The notes: generated from the letters alone by a model not told the origin. A stretch of DNA of 44,421 bases from Halomonas faecis (GCF_010993975.1 NZ_JAACZO010000015.1:1-44421); one strand, 5' to 3'. Shown: positions 24,324 to 33,306, counted from the stretch's first letter. Translations and numbers: made by a program.

Positions 24324-24686
24324 ATGAACTCTCGATATGCCCGCTTATTTCGCCCGCTCACTCTGCCGCTGACCTTGCTGGCCGCAGCACTGGCGTTGGC
24401 CCTGCCTACGCTTGCCGACGAACACTGGCATGACCTCCACGAAGAGGTACGTCAAGGACGCCTGGTTGCCCTGCCCGACATTCTCGACTGGCTGGAAACG
24501 CATTACCGCGGGCAGGTGCTGGAAGTGGAGCTCGAACGAGACGATGGCGAGTTGCGCTACGAGGTGGAAATGCTCGGCCCTCAGGGGCAGGTCGTTGAGT
24601 TCGAGTTCGACGCCGAGAGCGGCGAGCTCATCGGCATGGAGGGCGTCAACATCAACGCCATGCAGCGCGAAGGGGGCGACGAATGA
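24324..24686 (+). CDS. Secreted PepSY-domain protein heading a two-component operon
   Basis: A 120-residue protein with a signal peptide (residues 1-31, hydrophobic LTLPLTLLAAALALALPTLA, cleavage near LADEH) and one PepSY domain (residues about 38-105): HEEVRQGRLVALPDILDWLE, then VLEVELERDDGELRYEVEML and VEFEFDAESGELIGMEG, the classical PepSY strand pattern. The stop overlaps the response-regulator start (ATGA), so it is translated with the RR and kinase. Small periplasmic PepSY proteins at the head of RR-HK operons are recurrent in Gammaproteobacteria and may inhibit or tune the kinase sensor domain; that is inference. The upstream gap of 127 bases contains the CATGAA box. Confidence 0.9.
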   Translation: MNSRYARLFRPLTLPLTLLAAALALALPTLADEHWHDLHEEVRQGRLVALPDILDWLETHYRGQVLEVELERDDGELRYEVEMLGPQGQVVEFEFDAESGELIGMEGVNINAMQREGGDE

Positions 24687-25348
24687 AGATGCTGCTGGTG
24701 GAAGACGATGCGGCTCTCGCCGAGGCCCTGGGCACGGCCCTCGGCGAAGCCGGCATGCTGGTCGAGCAGGCGGGCACAGGCGGCGAGGCGGACTTTCTGG
24801 TGCGCACCGAACGCTACGACGCGGTGATCCTCGACCTGGGCCTGCCCGACGGCGACGGCAACCGCTGGCTCGCCGAATGGCGCGAGGACGCCATCGAGCT
24901 GCCGGTGCTGGTGCTCACTGCCCGAACCCGCTGGAACGACAAGGCCGCCGGCTTCTCGGCAGGCGCCGACGACTACGTTACCAAGCCCTTCGAGACGGCC
25001 GAAGTACTGTTCCGCCTGCATGCACTCGTTCGTCGCAGCCACGGTCATGCCCACCCCGTGCTACGCATCGGCGAGCTGGCCTTCGACACCCATACCGGCA
25101 GCGTGACGCTGGCCGGACGCCCGGTCAGCCTGACCGCCCAGGAGTCACGGCTGCTCGCCTACCTCGCCCATGCCGCACCGCGGGTGGTCAGTCGCAGCGA
25201 ACTCGCCGAGCACGTCTACGACCGTGACCACGAGCCCGACTCCAACGTCATCGACGTGCAGATCAGCCGCCTGCGCCGCAAGCTCGGCACGACGCGGATC
25301 GAAACGCTGCGCGGCCTGGGTTACCGGCTGGTCGACGCGACCTCATGA
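24683..25348 (+). CDS. OmpR-family response regulator (PhoP-like)
   Basis: A 221-residue response regulator with receiver residues Asp8-Asp9, phosphoacceptor Asp51 in VILDLGLPDGDGN and Lys101 in VTKPFE. A winged helix follows (SLTAQESRLLAYLAH; SNVIDVQISRLRRKL). It is coupled on both sides by ATGA overlaps: the PepSY gene before and the kinase after. The kinase type (PhoQ-like) suggests PhoP-like grouping. A 6-5-6 repeat TTCATG-N5-TTCATG just upstream of the operon is the best candidate binding site, and the second copy before cytochrome b561 would be another target. Confidence 0.94.
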   Translation: MKMLLVEDDAALAEALGTALGEAGMLVEQAGTGGEADFLVRTERYDAVILDLGLPDGDGNRWLAEWREDAIELPVLVLTARTRWNDKAAGFSAGADDYVTKPFETAEVLFRLHALVRRSHGHAHPVLRIGELAFDTHTGSVTLAGRPVSLTAQESRLLAYLAHAAPRVVSRSELAEHVYDRDHEPDSNVIDVQISRLRRKLGTTRIETLRGLGYRLVDATS

Positions 25349-26709
25349 GCCATCGCCGTCTATCCCTGGCCACAGCGCCGATCGCCATCCGTCTGCTGGC
25401 GGCGGCCCTGTTGATCACGCTCGTCACTCTCCCCCTGGCCGGTGCCGGGCTGGCGCATCACTTTTCCACGTCAGCCACTGCAGCCTTCGACGAGCGCCTT
25501 GAATCACTGCTCAACGTCGTGATTGCCGGCCTTCGCTACGACGAGACCACGCAACGTCTGGAACACGACACGGCGCTTGGCGACTCGCGTTTCGAGCAAG
25601 TGTTTTCAGGCTGGTACTGGCAGATCAGCGACGGCAACGATAACCATCTCACGTCGCGCTCGCTCTGGGACCAGCGTCTACCCACCCGCACTCACGACGA
25701 CATCGCCTTCCGCAACCTGACCGGCCCCCGCGGGATTCCACTGCGTATCATCGAGCGCGACATCCAGTTGGCACCGCTCGAGACACCCCTGCACATCAGC
25801 GTGGCCGTCTCCCGTGAGGAATTGGATGCCACTCTGGACGGGTTCATGACACGCCTGGTGGTGTCCCTCGTCGGCGTGGGAGCGTTGCTGCTCGTGACTC
25901 TGGCCCTGCAAGTGCACTGGGGGCTGGCGCCACTGCGCCGCTTGCAGAGCGACCTCGAGGCCGTAGAAACCGGTACCCGCGAAACGCTCGACACTGACCT
26001 GCCGGACGAGCTAGCGCGCCTGGCCGGCGCCATCAACGGCGTGTTGAAGCGCGACCGTCGACTGATGGAGCGCGCCCGCCACGCCGCCGGCAATCTGGCC
26101 CATGCTCTGAAAACGCCGGTAAGCGTACTCAACACCCTCGCCGAAGGATTCGAAGCCTCTTCCCGGTACCGCGTGAAAGCCGAACTCTCGCGCATCGACG
26201 AGGCGGTTCGCCACCATCTGGCCCGTGCCTCTGCAGCAGGCGCCAGCGGCCTGAATCGCCGCATTGCCGTCGCCGACACACTCGCCCCGGTACTCGAGGG
26301 GCTCGGCCGGCTGGCGACACGTCGCAACATCGTCCTCGACACCGCACTGCCCAGCACCCTGAGCGTGCCCATGGACCCCCAGGATCTGCAGGAACTGGCC
26401 GGCAACCTGCTGGAGAATGCCCTGCGCTGGGCCCGCCGTCGCGTCTCGCTGAGCGGCGGCAGCGATGCTGACGGAGTGTGGCTAATGATCGAGGACGACG
26501 GCCCTGGCATGAGTGCCAGCGAGCGCCAACAGGCCCTGGCACGCGGTGCCCGTCTCGACGAACGGCACCCCGGGAGCGGCCTTGGCCTGGCCATCGTCAA
26601 CGAATTGGCGAATCTCTACGGCGGCCGCCTGCGCCTCGACGTCTCGCCGCTCGGCGGTCTGGCCGCCCATGTCTGGCTGCCGACGCGACCGGAGGCCACG
26701 TTGAGCTGA
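25345..26709 (+). CDS. Sensor histidine kinase (PhoQ-like type)
   Basis: A 454-residue kinase. Helix 1 is at about residues 13-36, a periplasmic domain of about 130 residues follows (IERDIQLAPLETPLHISVAVSR near its end), and helix 2 is at about 172-192 (LVVSLVGVGALLLVTLAL). The phosphoacceptor His253 is in NLAHALKTPVSVL, where K-T-P replaces the usual R-T-P, as in PhoQ-type kinases. The ATP-binding domain has ELAGNLLENALRWARR, EDDGPGMS and GSGLGLAIVNEL. The signal is unknown, though the upstream PepSY protein is a likely periplasmic partner. Its stop is 7 bases from the convergent NnrU-like gene. Confidence 0.94.
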   Translation: MSHRRLSLATAPIAIRLLAAALLITLVTLPLAGAGLAHHFSTSATAAFDERLESLLNVVIAGLRYDETTQRLEHDTALGDSRFEQVFSGWYWQISDGNDNHLTSRSLWDQRLPTRTHDDIAFRNLTGPRGIPLRIIERDIQLAPLETPLHISVAVSREELDATLDGFMTRLVVSLVGVGALLLVTLALQVHWGLAPLRRLQSDLEAVETGTRETLDTDLPDELARLAGAINGVLKRDRRLMERARHAAGNLAHALKTPVSVLNTLAEGFEASSRYRVKAELSRIDEAVRHHLARASAAGASGLNRRIAVADTLAPVLEGLGRLATRRNIVLDTALPSTLSVPMDPQDLQELAGNLLENALRWARRRVSLSGGSDADGVWLMIEDDGPGMSASERQQALARGARLDERHPGSGLGLAIVNELANLYGGRLRLDVSPLGGLAAHVWLPTRPEATLS

Positions 26710-26716
26710 TGACCCC

Positions 26717-27298
26717 CTACATCACTGGCACGCCGGTCACCCAGACATGAAGATGGAAGGCGAAGAGGTAATAGGCGAGCACGCCAACGATCAGCGTAGC
26801 GATGGTCGCAGCCATCCGCGGAGCGGGCCGCTCTGGGCGGCCACGACGCCGCGCAGCGCGGAAATCGAAGACTGCCCACAGCAGGAAGGCACCGAAGAAG
26901 ACGATGTCGCCCAGCCGGCCATTGGCCAGCAGGTGGGCGAAGGCCCAGACCTTCACGGCCAGGATCATGGGATGGCCAAGCCTGACCTTGAGCGCATTGC
27001 CGGGCAAGTAGGCAGCCACCAGCAGGATGAAAGCCGGGATCATCAGCAGGGCCACGAGATGGCGCAGCGCCACCGGCGGCTGCCACACCCAAACGGGGTC
27101 GAGACGCATCTGGCCGTAGCCCCAGATGGCGATGGCCAGCCCCACGATCGACACCAGCGAATAGAGCCCCTTCCAGGGCAGTTCGCCCAGTCGTGCGATT
27201 TGTGCGCTACGCCAATCGTCGGCCACGATGCGTACCGAATGCGCCCCCAAGAAGATCACCAACCCCAGAATCATCACCAGCATGGACAACGCCTCCAT
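26717..27298 (-). CDS. NnrU-family membrane protein
   Basis: A 193-residue protein with five or six helices. GLVIFLGAHSVRIVADDWR at the N-terminus and ALKVRLGHPMILAVKVWAFAHLLANG in the middle are the characteristic NnrU segments. The name comes from a denitrification-linked gene, but most relatives occur without denitrification genes, as here, and resemble methyltransferase-like membrane proteins (isoprenylcysteine-methyltransferase fold). It faces the PhoQ-like kinase gene convergently and is divergent from the PhoD-like gene across 90 bases. The start could be the ATG at 27298 or, five codons later, 27283. Confidence 0.88.
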   Translation of the reverse strand: MEALSMLVMILGLVIFLGAHSVRIVADDWRSAQIARLGELPWKGLYSLVSIVGLAIAIWGYGQMRLDPVWVWQPPVALRHLVALLMIPAFILLVAAYLPGNALKVRLGHPMILAVKVWAFAHLLANGRLGDIVFFGAFLLWAVFDFRAARRRGRPERPAPRMAATIATLIVGVLAYYLFAFHLHVWVTGVPVM

Positions 27299-27388
27299 CG
27301 GACAGTCGAGAACGAAACGCTGCCAGCCTAGTCCGTTGATCGACGTGCCGCCAGCCCGGATAGCCAGCCACTGACTTCGAGGAGCCTG

Positions 27389-29320
27389 ATGACTTCGACC
27401 CCACCGCCCCTACCCGACGTGCTCTGCGGCCCCCTCCTTCGGCGTCTGGCTCCAGATCGCCTGACGCTGTGGCTGGTGGGTTCGAGATCGCTGGAGCTCA
27501 CTCTCATGGTACGTCCGGAAGGAGCGCCGCCGCGCCGCCTGGCGCTGGGCGAAGAGCGCCTGCAGTGCCTACCGGTGGGCCGCCACGCCTGGCTGCACCT
27601 GATCGATGTCAGCCTTGCCACGCCCCTGCCCACCGGCGTGCCCATCGCCTACGACCTCAAGATCAACGATGCCCCGGGCGAACCCGGCATCGCCGACTGG
27701 GCACCGCACTTGCTACACGAAGGCGCGGCACATCCCGACTTCGTGCTTGCCGCACGCCATCACCGCCTGCTCCACGGCTCCTGCCGCAAACCTCACCACG
27801 ACGGGCCGGACGGCCTGGTACGCGCCGACGCCTGGCTGGCCGAACGCCACGACAAACCGGCGGAGCGACCCGCCTGGCTGCTGATGACCGGTGACCAAGT
27901 CTACGCCGACGACGTGGCGGGGCCGATGCTCACCGCCATCCACGCCCTGATTCACCGGCTGGAGCTGTTCGACGAAAGCCTGGAAGGCGCCACGGTCGCC
28001 GACAGTCAGGCCCTCTACGTCGCCGAAGCCACCTACTATCGCCGCGAGGCGCTCCTACCCGATATCGAAAGCAGCGCCGCCCTGCGCGAGCGTTTCTTCG
28101 GCGGCGTGCGTAAGCCGGTATTCACCTCGGCCAACGCGCACAACCACCTGATGACCTTCGCCGAGGTCATCGCCATGTACCTGCTGGTTTGGTCGCCCAC
28201 GCCCTGGCAGCTCATCGCGCCTGTCACGCCCAAGCTGGACGACACTCGGGCAGCCCTGTTTGGCAATGAAGAAGCGATCATCGAGCGCTTCGTCGCGGGT
28301 TTGCCGGCCGCTGCCCGCCTGCTCGCTCACCTGCCGACGCTGATGATATTCGACGACCACGACGTCACCGATGACTGGAACCTCACCGCCGACTGGGAGC
28401 AAGCCGCCTACGGCCACCCCTTCTCACGACGCATCATCGGCAATGCCTTGCTGGCCTATCTGCTGTGTCAGGGATGGGGCAACGAACCACGGCGGCTGCA
28501 TACGCTGCTGGCGGATGCCCGACGTTTGCTCGACACCGCCGCCGACAATGACGGTTGGCTGCCATCCGAAGACCAGGACGCCGTCATACGCAGGCTGCTG
28601 CGCTTCCAGGGGTGGGAAGTCGAGGTGCCGGGAGACCCGCCGCTGCTCATCCTCGACACGCGTACCCGCCGCTGGCGCAGCGAGCGCAACCCCAAGCGTC
28701 CTTCCGGGTTGATGGACTGGGAGGCACTGAGCGATTTCCAGCAGGCGCTGCTCGATATGCCATCGGTGATCATCGTCTCACCGGCCCCGATGTTCGGCGT
28801 CAAGCTGATCGAAGGTATCCAGAAACTCTTCACCGTGGCCGGCAAGCCGCTACTGGTGGATGCCGAAAACTGGATGGCCCATCGCGGCGCGGCCAACGTG
28901 ATGCTCAACATCCTTCGCCACTCGCGCACGCCGGGCAATTACGTCATCCTCTCCGGCGACGTTCACTACTCATTCGCTTACGATATCCGGGTGCGGCAGC
29001 GCCGTGCGGGCCCACGGCTTTGGCAGATCACCTCCAGCGGGATCAAGAACGCCTTTCCCGATACCCTGCTGGACTGGTTCGATCGCGCCAACCGCTGGCT
29101 CTACTCGCCACGCTCGCCGCTCAATTGGTTCACCAAGCGACGGCGCATGTCGATCCGACCGCGGGATCCGGACCGCGCCAAGGCCGGCGAGCGGCTGTGG
29201 AACGGCAGCGGCATCGGGCTGGTGGATTTCGACGAACAGGGCCGCCCCCACGCGATTCTCCAGCTCGACGCCCGTGGCTTCGACGTGCGCTTCCCGCCCA
29301 GCCGTCAGAATGAAGCCTGA
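27389..29320 (+). CDS. PhoD-like metallophosphatase-type protein
   Basis: A 643-residue protein of the PhoD-like alkaline phosphatase/phosphodiesterase group without a signal peptide, so probably cytoplasmic. Metal-binding segments are visible: WLLMTGDQVYADD (near residue 170), LPTLMIFDDHDVTDDWNL (near 325), with NMR-type histidines, and VILSGDVHYSFAYD (near 522). The N-terminal 110 residues form a beta-rich domain and residues 350-500 are a family-specific insertion. The substrate is unknown. The stop overlaps the convergent pgpA gene by 16 bases. Upstream is a 90-base divergent gap with the NnrU-like gene. Confidence 0.85.
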   Translation: MTSTPPPLPDVLCGPLLRRLAPDRLTLWLVGSRSLELTLMVRPEGAPPRRLALGEERLQCLPVGRHAWLHLIDVSLATPLPTGVPIAYDLKINDAPGEPGIADWAPHLLHEGAAHPDFVLAARHHRLLHGSCRKPHHDGPDGLVRADAWLAERHDKPAERPAWLLMTGDQVYADDVAGPMLTAIHALIHRLELFDESLEGATVADSQALYVAEATYYRREALLPDIESSAALRERFFGGVRKPVFTSANAHNHLMTFAEVIAMYLLVWSPTPWQLIAPVTPKLDDTRAALFGNEEAIIERFVAGLPAAARLLAHLPTLMIFDDHDVTDDWNLTADWEQAAYGHPFSRRIIGNALLAYLLCQGWGNEPRRLHTLLADARRLLDTAADNDGWLPSEDQDAVIRRLLRFQGWEVEVPGDPPLLILDTRTRRWRSERNPKRPSGLMDWEALSDFQQALLDMPSVIIVSPAPMFGVKLIEGIQKLFTVAGKPLLVDAENWMAHRGAANVMLNILRHSRTPGNYVILSGDVHYSFAYDIRVRQRRAGPRLWQITSSGIKNAFPDTLLDWFDRANRWLYSPRSPLNWFTKRRRMSIRPRDPDRAKAGERLWNGSGIGLVDFDEQGRPHAILQLDARGFDVRFPPSRQNEA

Positions 29321-29775
29321 CGCCGCCACAGTCGCAGACCGCCGGCCAGTACCAGCCAGGTCATGGCCGCAGCCACGGTATCGTCGAGCACGATGCCGGC
29401 CCCGCCCGGCACTGCCTCTGTCAGGTTGACCGGCGGCGGCTTGGCGCCATCGAAGGCGCGGTAGACGACGAAGGCACCGGCCATGGCCCACGGATGACGT
29501 GCCGCCCCCTGGCCGAGTACGGCCACTGGAAAGGCAACGATCTCGTCGAGAACGATACGCCCATCGTCCTTGCCGCCCAGCCGCTGCTCCGCCAGGTGGC
29601 AAACCGGCACCGCCACCACCAGCAGGATGCCGACGATCGCCAACTGCCGGCGGCACGAGCGCCCCAGCAGCCACCAGGCCAGCGGCACGCCGAGCAGGGA
29701 ACCGACGGTGCCGGCCGCCCAGGGCGAGTCCCCCAGGCCCAAACCACTGGCCAGCCACAATAGCGGGTCGCCCAT
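29305..29775 (-). CDS. pgpA: Phosphatidylglycerophosphatase A-like protein
   Basis: A 156-residue membrane protein of the PgpA family, which removes the phosphate of phosphatidylglycerophosphate to give phosphatidylglycerol. Motifs are ASGLGLGDSPWAAGTVGSLLGVPL at the N-terminus (usual 'gfGtGl.p.aPGT.gsl'), DDGRIVLDEIVAFPVAVL (usual 'D.g.iViDE.vG...a') and FVVYRAFDGAKPPPVN. The middle Asp-Glu pair in LDEIV is the catalytic-type pair. It overlaps the DUF533 gene upstream by one base and the PhoD-like gene downstream by 16 bases, so it is in an operon with DUF533. A second pgp enzyme elsewhere would not be surprising. Confidence 0.9.
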   Translation of the reverse strand: MGDPLLWLASGLGLGDSPWAAGTVGSLLGVPLAWWLLGRSCRRQLAIVGILLVVAVPVCHLAEQRLGGKDDGRIVLDEIVAFPVAVLGQGAARHPWAMAGAFVVYRAFDGAKPPPVNLTEAVPGGAGIVLDDTVAAAMTWLVLAGGLRLWRRQASF

Positions 29776-30503
29776 CAGCCGGCCTCGACGGCCTGGCGCT
29801 CAAGCTCGGCGGTCACGCGTTCGGGCAGCGCCAGGGCCTGGCCCAGTTGGTCGAGCCAGGCACGCTCCATGGGATTCTGATCGTCGATCACCGCCACGCT
29901 GACCAGGTAGATTTCGCGGGCTGCCTGCGAGGAATCGGCCTGGCGCGCCAGCGCCTGGGCATCGAGAGGAGCCTGCATCTGCTGCGCCACCCAGTCGTGG
30001 AGTTGCTGATCGGCGCCCAGGGCATCGATCTGTTGGGTGATCAGCTCGCGCTCCTGAGCGTCGATGTGGCCGTCGGCGCGGGCCGCCATGATCATCGCCT
30101 GCAACAGCTCGAGGCTGCGCCGCTCGCGGGCCTCGCCTCCCAGCTGCTCCACCGGCTCGCCCTCCTGGGCCTGGCTGCCGCCGCCGGCGTTGCCCTGGTA
30201 GTTCTGCCAGGCCTTCCAGGCCAGCACGCCCACCCCGGCAATGGCACCGTACTTGAGCGCCTTGCCACCCAGTTTGCGCCCGCGCTTGGAACCCACCAGC
30301 AAGCCCAGGGCGCCACCGCCGAGCAGGCTTTTCACATCCACGCCCGACCCGCTCCGGCCGGCCGAATCTCCGCTGCCGGAACCACCGCCCAGCTGACGGG
30401 ATAGCCCATCGAGCATGCCTTTCACGTCCACGCCGCCGGCGCCCCCTTTGCCTTTGCCACCGGCCTGCTGCATCAACTGATCGAGAATCCTGCTGGCGTT
30501 CAT
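29775..30503 (-). CDS. DUF533 / YebE-TerB-like membrane protein
   Basis: A 242-residue protein. The N-terminal 70 residues are Gly-rich and low in complexity (GGKGKGGAGGVDVKGMLDG). A hydrophobic helix follows near residues 84-97 (YGAIAGVGVLAWKAW), and the C-terminal half is a TerB-like helical domain (LQAMIMAARADGHIDAQERELI; AREIYLVSVAVIDDQNPMERAWLDQLG). The YebE relatives are envelope-stress genes in enterobacteria. The start has AAGGAGGTG upstream. It leads an operon with pgpA. Two VDVK copies (residues 25-28 and 55-58) frame an internal repeat of the Gly-rich part. Confidence 0.88.
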   Translation of the reverse strand: MNASRILDQLMQQAGGKGKGGAGGVDVKGMLDGLSRQLGGGSGSGDSAGRSGSGVDVKSLLGGGALGLLVGSKRGRKLGGKALKYGAIAGVGVLAWKAWQNYQGNAGGGSQAQEGEPVEQLGGEARERRSLELLQAMIMAARADGHIDAQERELITQQIDALGADQQLHDWVAQQMQAPLDAQALARQADSSQAAREIYLVSVAVIDDQNPMERAWLDQLGQALALPERVTAELERQAVEAG

Positions 30504-30574
30504 GGCACCTCCTTAGCGAGAAAAGACACTGTCGACGTCAAGATACCCCCACCCTGCCGCAGCGTCGACGGCAA

Positions 30575-30604
30575 GAAAACGGGCGGCTCATGCGAGCCGC
30601 CCGT
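30575..30604 (-). terminator. Intrinsic terminator after the rhodanese gene
   Basis: ACGGGCGGCT / AGCCGCCCGT form a 10-base-pair stem with a 6-base loop. On the minus strand it is followed by TTTTCTT, a good intrinsic terminator 25 bases past the rhodanese stop. Confidence 0.8.
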
Positions 30605-30629
30605 CGGGGTGTCGCCGTCACTGTGTCGG

Positions 30630-30956
30630 TCAGGCTGCTTCGCGCTGTTCGAACCAGTCCTGGGTTCCGCCTTCGTAGTCGTAGACCTGCGTGAAACCGG
30701 CGTCTTCCAGCTTCCTGGCCGCCTTGGGGGAAGCGTCGCAATCGAAGTTGGCGCAGTAGACGACGACCTTGCGCTCCTTGCTGCCGACGACCTCTTCGAC
30801 CTTCTCGACGAAGTTGTCGTCTTTCGCAGGAAGGTTGATCGACGTGCGAATGTGCTGCTTGTTGAACGCCTCGCGTGGCAACACGTTGATGAGCACGAAA
30901 TCCTCATGCTCGGTTTCGTTCATGATCTTGAGGTCATCGCGAGTGATCGCTTTCAT
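30630..30956 (-). CDS. Rhodanese-like domain protein
   Basis: A 108-residue single rhodanese domain. NVLPREAFNKQHIRTSINLP corresponds to the CH2A-like region, and the active-site loop starts with Cys68 in VVVYCANFDCDASPKAARKLE. The loop CANFDCD is not the common CxxGxR form, so its sulfur acceptor may differ; a second Cys73 could form a disulfide with Cys68. It is cytoplasmic. Start at 30956 has AGGAGG upstream. Single-gene unit with a good terminator. Possible roles are sulfur transfer or redox signalling. Confidence 0.9.
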   Translation of the reverse strand: MKAITRDDLKIMNETEHEDFVLINVLPREAFNKQHIRTSINLPAKDDNFVEKVEEVVGSKERKVVVYCANFDCDASPKAARKLEDAGFTQVYDYEGGTQDWFEQREAA

Positions 30957-31176
30957 GAACACCTCCTGTACCAACACGAAGATACTCATCGTGCTGGCTT
31001 ACTGCCTCGAAATATAGACAAAGCATTAATTTCCAATGCCTTTTCTTGCCTCTCATCATGTGTGACCGGCAACCTGCCACCAAGTTCCAGCCCTATGCGC
31101 ACGCGTGCCGGGTGCATTCGTGGGGGCGGGCCTGGCAAGATCGCAGTCCCAACACTCGTAAAACGATTCCCCGACG

Positions 31177-31749
31177 ATGACGCTCGATACCACCCGCGAC
31201 ACCCGACACCGCAATCCCTTCGCCGACCACGACGCCATCTGGCTGTTCGGCTATGGCTCGCTGATCTGGAAAGCCGATTTCCCCTATCGGGAGCGACGCC
31301 CGGCCCATATCCACGGCTGGGTGCGCCGCTTCTGGCAGGGCTCGCACGACCACCGCGGCACACCGGAGTCGCCGGGCCGGGTAGTGACCCTGGTGCGCCA
31401 GCCGGGTGAGCGTTGCCACGGCATGGCCTATCGCATCTCGCCGGAGGTGCTTGCCCCCCTCGACGTCCGCGAGAAGAACGGTTACCTGCGCGAGGTCGTC
31501 CGGCTGCACTTCGACGACGCCGAAAACGACAGCGCCGAGGGGCTCGTCTACCTGGCCGGACCCGACAACGCCGCCTTCCTCGGTGAAGCGCCGCTCGACG
31601 CCATCGCCGCGCAGATCGCCGCGTCCCACGGGCCCAGCGGCGCCAATCGCGACTACCTGCTCAATCTCGCCATTGCCCTGAACGATCTCGGCGTGGAGGA
31701 CGACCACGTCTTCGCCCTGGCCACCCGACTCGACGCGGAGGCGCGCTGA
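31177..31749 (+). CDS. chaC: ChaC-type gamma-glutamylcyclotransferase
   Basis: A 190-residue ChaC-family protein that degrades glutathione to 5-oxoproline and Cys-Gly. The substrate-binding loop FGYGSLIW is at residues 24-31, and the catalytic Glu99 is in LDVREKNGY. Other family segments are GWVRRFWQGSHDHRG and GTPESPGRVVTL. Length matches. Its stop overlaps the next gene's ATG by one base, so it forms an operon with the TauE-like transporter; a link between thiol breakdown and export of a sulfur compound is possible but inferred only from position. Confidence 0.94.
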   Translation: MTLDTTRDTRHRNPFADHDAIWLFGYGSLIWKADFPYRERRPAHIHGWVRRFWQGSHDHRGTPESPGRVVTLVRQPGERCHGMAYRISPEVLAPLDVREKNGYLREVVRLHFDDAENDSAEGLVYLAGPDNAAFLGEAPLDAIAAQIAASHGPSGANRDYLLNLAIALNDLGVEDDHVFALATRLDAEAR

Positions 31750-32531
31750 TGGGCGGGCTCGAGCTATGGCAGTACCTGCTGATCGGACTGGTCTTCGTGT
31801 GGAGCGGGTTCGTGCGCACCAGCCTCGGCTTCGGCGGCGCGGTGCTGTCGCTGCCCTTTCTGCTGCTGGTGCATGACCGGCCGCTGGTGTTCCTGCCGCT
31901 CATCGCCGTGCATCTATTGATCTTCTCCAGTTGGATCGCCTGGCGCGGCCACCGCCAACTGGTGGAAGACAACGGTGGCCAGGCTCCTACGGAAAGCAAT
32001 ATCGACTGGCGCTATCTGCTCAAGGCGATGAAGGTGATGATCGTGCCCAAGCTGATCGGCGTGGTCGGGCTGCTGACGCTGCCCAGCCACGTGATGACCA
32101 GCATCATCTTCGCCATCGTGATCGTCTACGCCATCGGCTACGTGCTCGACAAACCGTTTCGCAGCAACAACCGCTACGTGGACGCCGTCCTGCTGGCGCT
32201 CGGCGGCTACGTGAGCGGTACCTCGCTGATCGGCGCACCGCTGATCGTCGCCGTGTTCGCCACCCACGTGGCCGCCCACCAGCTGCGCGACACGCTGTTC
32301 GTGCTGTGGTTCATCCTGGTGCTGATCAAGATGGTGTCGTTCCTGATCGCCGGCGTCGACCTGCAGCTCGTTCACCACCTGTGGCTGCTGCCGTGCGCCC
32401 TGGCGGGCCACCTGCTCGGCGAACGGGCCCACCGCTACATGATCGCCAGCCGTACGAACCTCTACTTCCGGGTGCTCGGCGGCGTGCTGATCCTGGTGAG
32501 TATGGTAGGGCTGCTCAGCCCGGCCGGCTGA
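31749..32531 (+). CDS. TauE/SafE-family membrane transporter
   Basis: A 260-residue protein with about seven helices, of the TSUP (TauE/SafE, former DUF81) family. Segments are FVRTSLGFGGAVLSLPFLLL (usual N-terminal 'G.GGG.l.vP') and the second repeat GGYVSGTSLIGAPLIVAVFATHV. Family members export sulfite, sulfoacetate or other organosulfur anions, but many have unknown substrates. It is coupled to chaC. The stop is 13 bases from the convergent metallophosphoesterase gene. Confidence 0.88.
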   Translation: MGGLELWQYLLIGLVFVWSGFVRTSLGFGGAVLSLPFLLLVHDRPLVFLPLIAVHLLIFSSWIAWRGHRQLVEDNGGQAPTESNIDWRYLLKAMKVMIVPKLIGVVGLLTLPSHVMTSIIFAIVIVYAIGYVLDKPFRSNNRYVDAVLLALGGYVSGTSLIGAPLIVAVFATHVAAHQLRDTLFVLWFILVLIKMVSFLIAGVDLQLVHHLWLLPCALAGHLLGERAHRYMIASRTNLYFRVLGGVLILVSMVGLLSPAG

Positions 32532-32544
32532 ACAGAACCCGGGC

Positions 32545-33306
32545 TCACACCTCGATCACCCGGTCGGCGACGAACAGCGGCGGTTCGAACTCGTCCGGGT
32601 AACCGCCGGGATTGGCCAGTACCCGGGTGCCGGCGACGTCGCGGTCCACCGGCTCGTGCACGTGACCATGGATCCACAGGTCCATCCGCCCCATGAGCTC
32701 GGGCAGGTGCGAGGCAAAGGCCGGCGACAACGAATCGCCCCGGTAGCGCGGCGGAATGCACAGCGCCAGGGGCGCATGATGGCTGATGACCACTCGGGGC
32801 CCCGCGAACGGCTCGGCCAGCTCGGCTTCGAGCCAGGCCCTGGCCTCGGCATGCAGGCGCCGGCTTTCCGCCGGGCTGAACACCTCGCCTTCGGGCTGCT
32901 CGACGATCTGGAAATCGGGCATCAGCCAGCGCGCCTGCGCCTCGGTGGCCAGCGGGTCATGATCGGGCTCGTCGGCGTAGAGGGCGAAGTCGGTCCACAG
33001 CGTGGTGCCATGAAAGCGCACGCCATTCAGCGTCAGCGAGCGGTTGTCGAGCAGATGAATGCCCAAGCGCTGCGCCATCTCGGCCATTTCGCGACGCATC
33101 GCCGGCATCGAGGCGCCGTAGAACTCGTGATTGCCCGGCACGTACAGGATCGGCATCCCTCCGAAGCGCTCGACCGCCCACGCAAACCCCTCGGCATGGC
33201 GATGGATGTCGCCCGCCAGAATCACGGCATCCGCGGCCACCTCGGGTAGCTCGCGCCCTTCCTCGAAGTATTCGAGATGCAGATCCGACAAGACCCAGAG
33301 TCTCAC
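32545..33306 (-). CDS. Calcineurin-like metallophosphoesterase
   Basis: A 253-residue phosphoesterase with the five metal motifs: LSDLHLEYF (D-x-H), VILAGDIH (GD), YVPGNHEFYG (GNHE), VVISHHAPL (H) and WIHGHVHEPVD (GHxH). No signal peptide is present. Family substrates vary widely and cannot be predicted. ATG at 33306 begins the D-x-H region at once, as usual. It is divergent from the GntR-led catabolic cluster across 260 bases. Confidence 0.93.
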   Translation of the reverse strand: MRLWVLSDLHLEYFEEGRELPEVAADAVILAGDIHRHAEGFAWAVERFGGMPILYVPGNHEFYGASMPAMRREMAEMAQRLGIHLLDNRSLTLNGVRFHGTTLWTDFALYADEPDHDPLATEAQARWLMPDFQIVEQPEGEVFSPAESRRLHAEARAWLEAELAEPFAGPRVVISHHAPLALCIPPRYRGDSLSPAFASHLPELMGRMDLWIHGHVHEPVDRDVAGTRVLANPGGYPDEFEPPLFVADRVIEV

